Origin: Bradyrhizobium diazoefficiens | Lineage (GTDB): Bacteria; Pseudomonadota; Alphaproteobacteria; Rhizobiales; Xanthobacteraceae | Length of the DNA: 64,000 nucleotides | Reading direction: 5' to 3' | Assembly: GCF_016616425.1 (NCBI RefSeq) | Contig: NZ_CP067101.1 | Coordinates: 2,666,001-2,730,000 of the forward strand | Shown here: piece by piece, positions 63,837-64,000 of the stretch | How positions within the stretch are numbered: position 1 is the first letter of the stretch | Layout of the letters: each line of letters starts with the position of its first letter | Notes under the pieces: generated by a model | Told to the model about the DNA's origin: nothing | Seen by the model: only the letters and a program-made list of their open reading frames with translations | Databases searched by the model: none | Program-made: the position numbers and the translations under genes

Positions 63837-63961
63837 CTGCTTGCTCCCCCGCTTGCGGGGGAGGGTTGGGGAGAGGGTGTCTCCTCGATCGAGAACCCCT
63901 CTGAGAGGAAAGAGCCCTCACCCGACGCTTCGCGTCGACCTCTCCCGCAGGCGGGAGAGGT
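63837..63961. repeat. Bradyrhizobium-type inverted repeat
   Basis: Left part: CTCCCCCGCTTGCGGGGGAG and GGGAGAGGGTG. Right part: CCCTCACCCGACGC and CCTCTCCCGCAGGCGGGAGAGG. The two halves form a large stem with smaller ones inside. Very common dispersed element in the genus. Confidence 0.75.
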
Positions 63962-63966
63962 GAACA

Positions 63967-64000
63967 TCAGGCCAGCTTGACCGTCTCGGTCTTCACGTCC
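63967..64000 (-). CDS. C-terminal end of a gene running off the right edge
   Basis: The last 10 codons (DVKTETVKLA-stop) of a leftward gene. In rhizobial relatives dxs commonly lies beside tlyA, so 1-deoxyxylulose 5-phosphate synthase is a possible identity. Synteny is the only basis. Confidence 0.4.
   Translation of the reverse strand, partial: DVKTETVKLA

Overview
The window looks like chromosome from a Bradyrhizobium or a close relative (Alphaproteobacteria, Nitrobacteraceae). The signs are high GC, the repeat families typical of that genus in the gaps (near 22.4, 41.1 and 63.9 kb), many small rhizobial proteins of unknown function, and enzyme sets such as FabI, PdxH, RibBX and glutaryl-CoA dehydrogenase that read as native housekeeping genes. 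I see no rRNA, tRNA, CRISPR array, IS element or phage gene.

Layout. 0-23 kb is a general-stress district. It holds a two-gene signalling operon (a 2097-residue soluble hybrid kinase with eleven 92-residue HAMP modules, then a receiver-PAS-HWE kinase), DUF4142, PRC-barrel and ribbon-helix-helix proteins, a PAP2/DUF3147 operon, an SDR with an export-like leader, an EmrAB-type efflux pair and many small hydrophilic or exported proteins. At least ten of these genes carry a promoter-like GGAAC-N16/17-(C/G)GTT, the signature of the alphaproteobacterial stress sigma factor EcfG. Two gene remnants lie here: a TPP-dependent enzyme reduced to its two ends, and the N-terminus of a PhoD-type phosphatase. 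23-48 kb is mostly housekeeping and metabolism: an aminotransferase, a K+/H+ antiporter, RibBX, glutaryl-CoA dehydrogenase, an MBL hydrolase, an amino-acid binding protein, an acyl-CoA ligase, two cell-wall proteins, CorA, PdxH, a DnaJ-like protein, an ECF sigma/anti-sigma pair, FabI, AroC and a nucleotide cyclase. 48.4-51.4 kb is a fluoride-responsive operon: an aptamer matching the crcB (fluoride) riboswitch, an intrinsic terminator between aptamer and first gene, then MFS transporter, CrcB, CrcB, DUF190 and possibly clpS. 51.6-55.2 kb has exported proteins, a protein with two tandem copies of one domain behind a CtrA-type site, a nucleotidyltransferase and a truncated Acg-family nitroreductase. 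55.2-61.2 kb is a catabolic cluster: a GntR regulator divergent from an HMG-CoA-lyase-like enzyme, a class III CoA-transferase and a three-gene ABC importer. The window ends with an rRNA methyltransferase, a TlyA-type protein, a nucleoside deoxyribosyltransferase and the last codons of one more gene.

How the parts fit. The stress promoters tie the kinase operon to the surrounding effector genes, so the kinases are probably made during the general stress response and may feed back on it. The fluoride operon is a self-contained detoxification unit that brings an MFS carrier under riboswitch control. The 56-61 kb cluster encodes import, CoA activation and C-C cleavage of what is probably a branched dicarboxylic acid, with 3-hydroxy-3-methylglutarate a good candidate.
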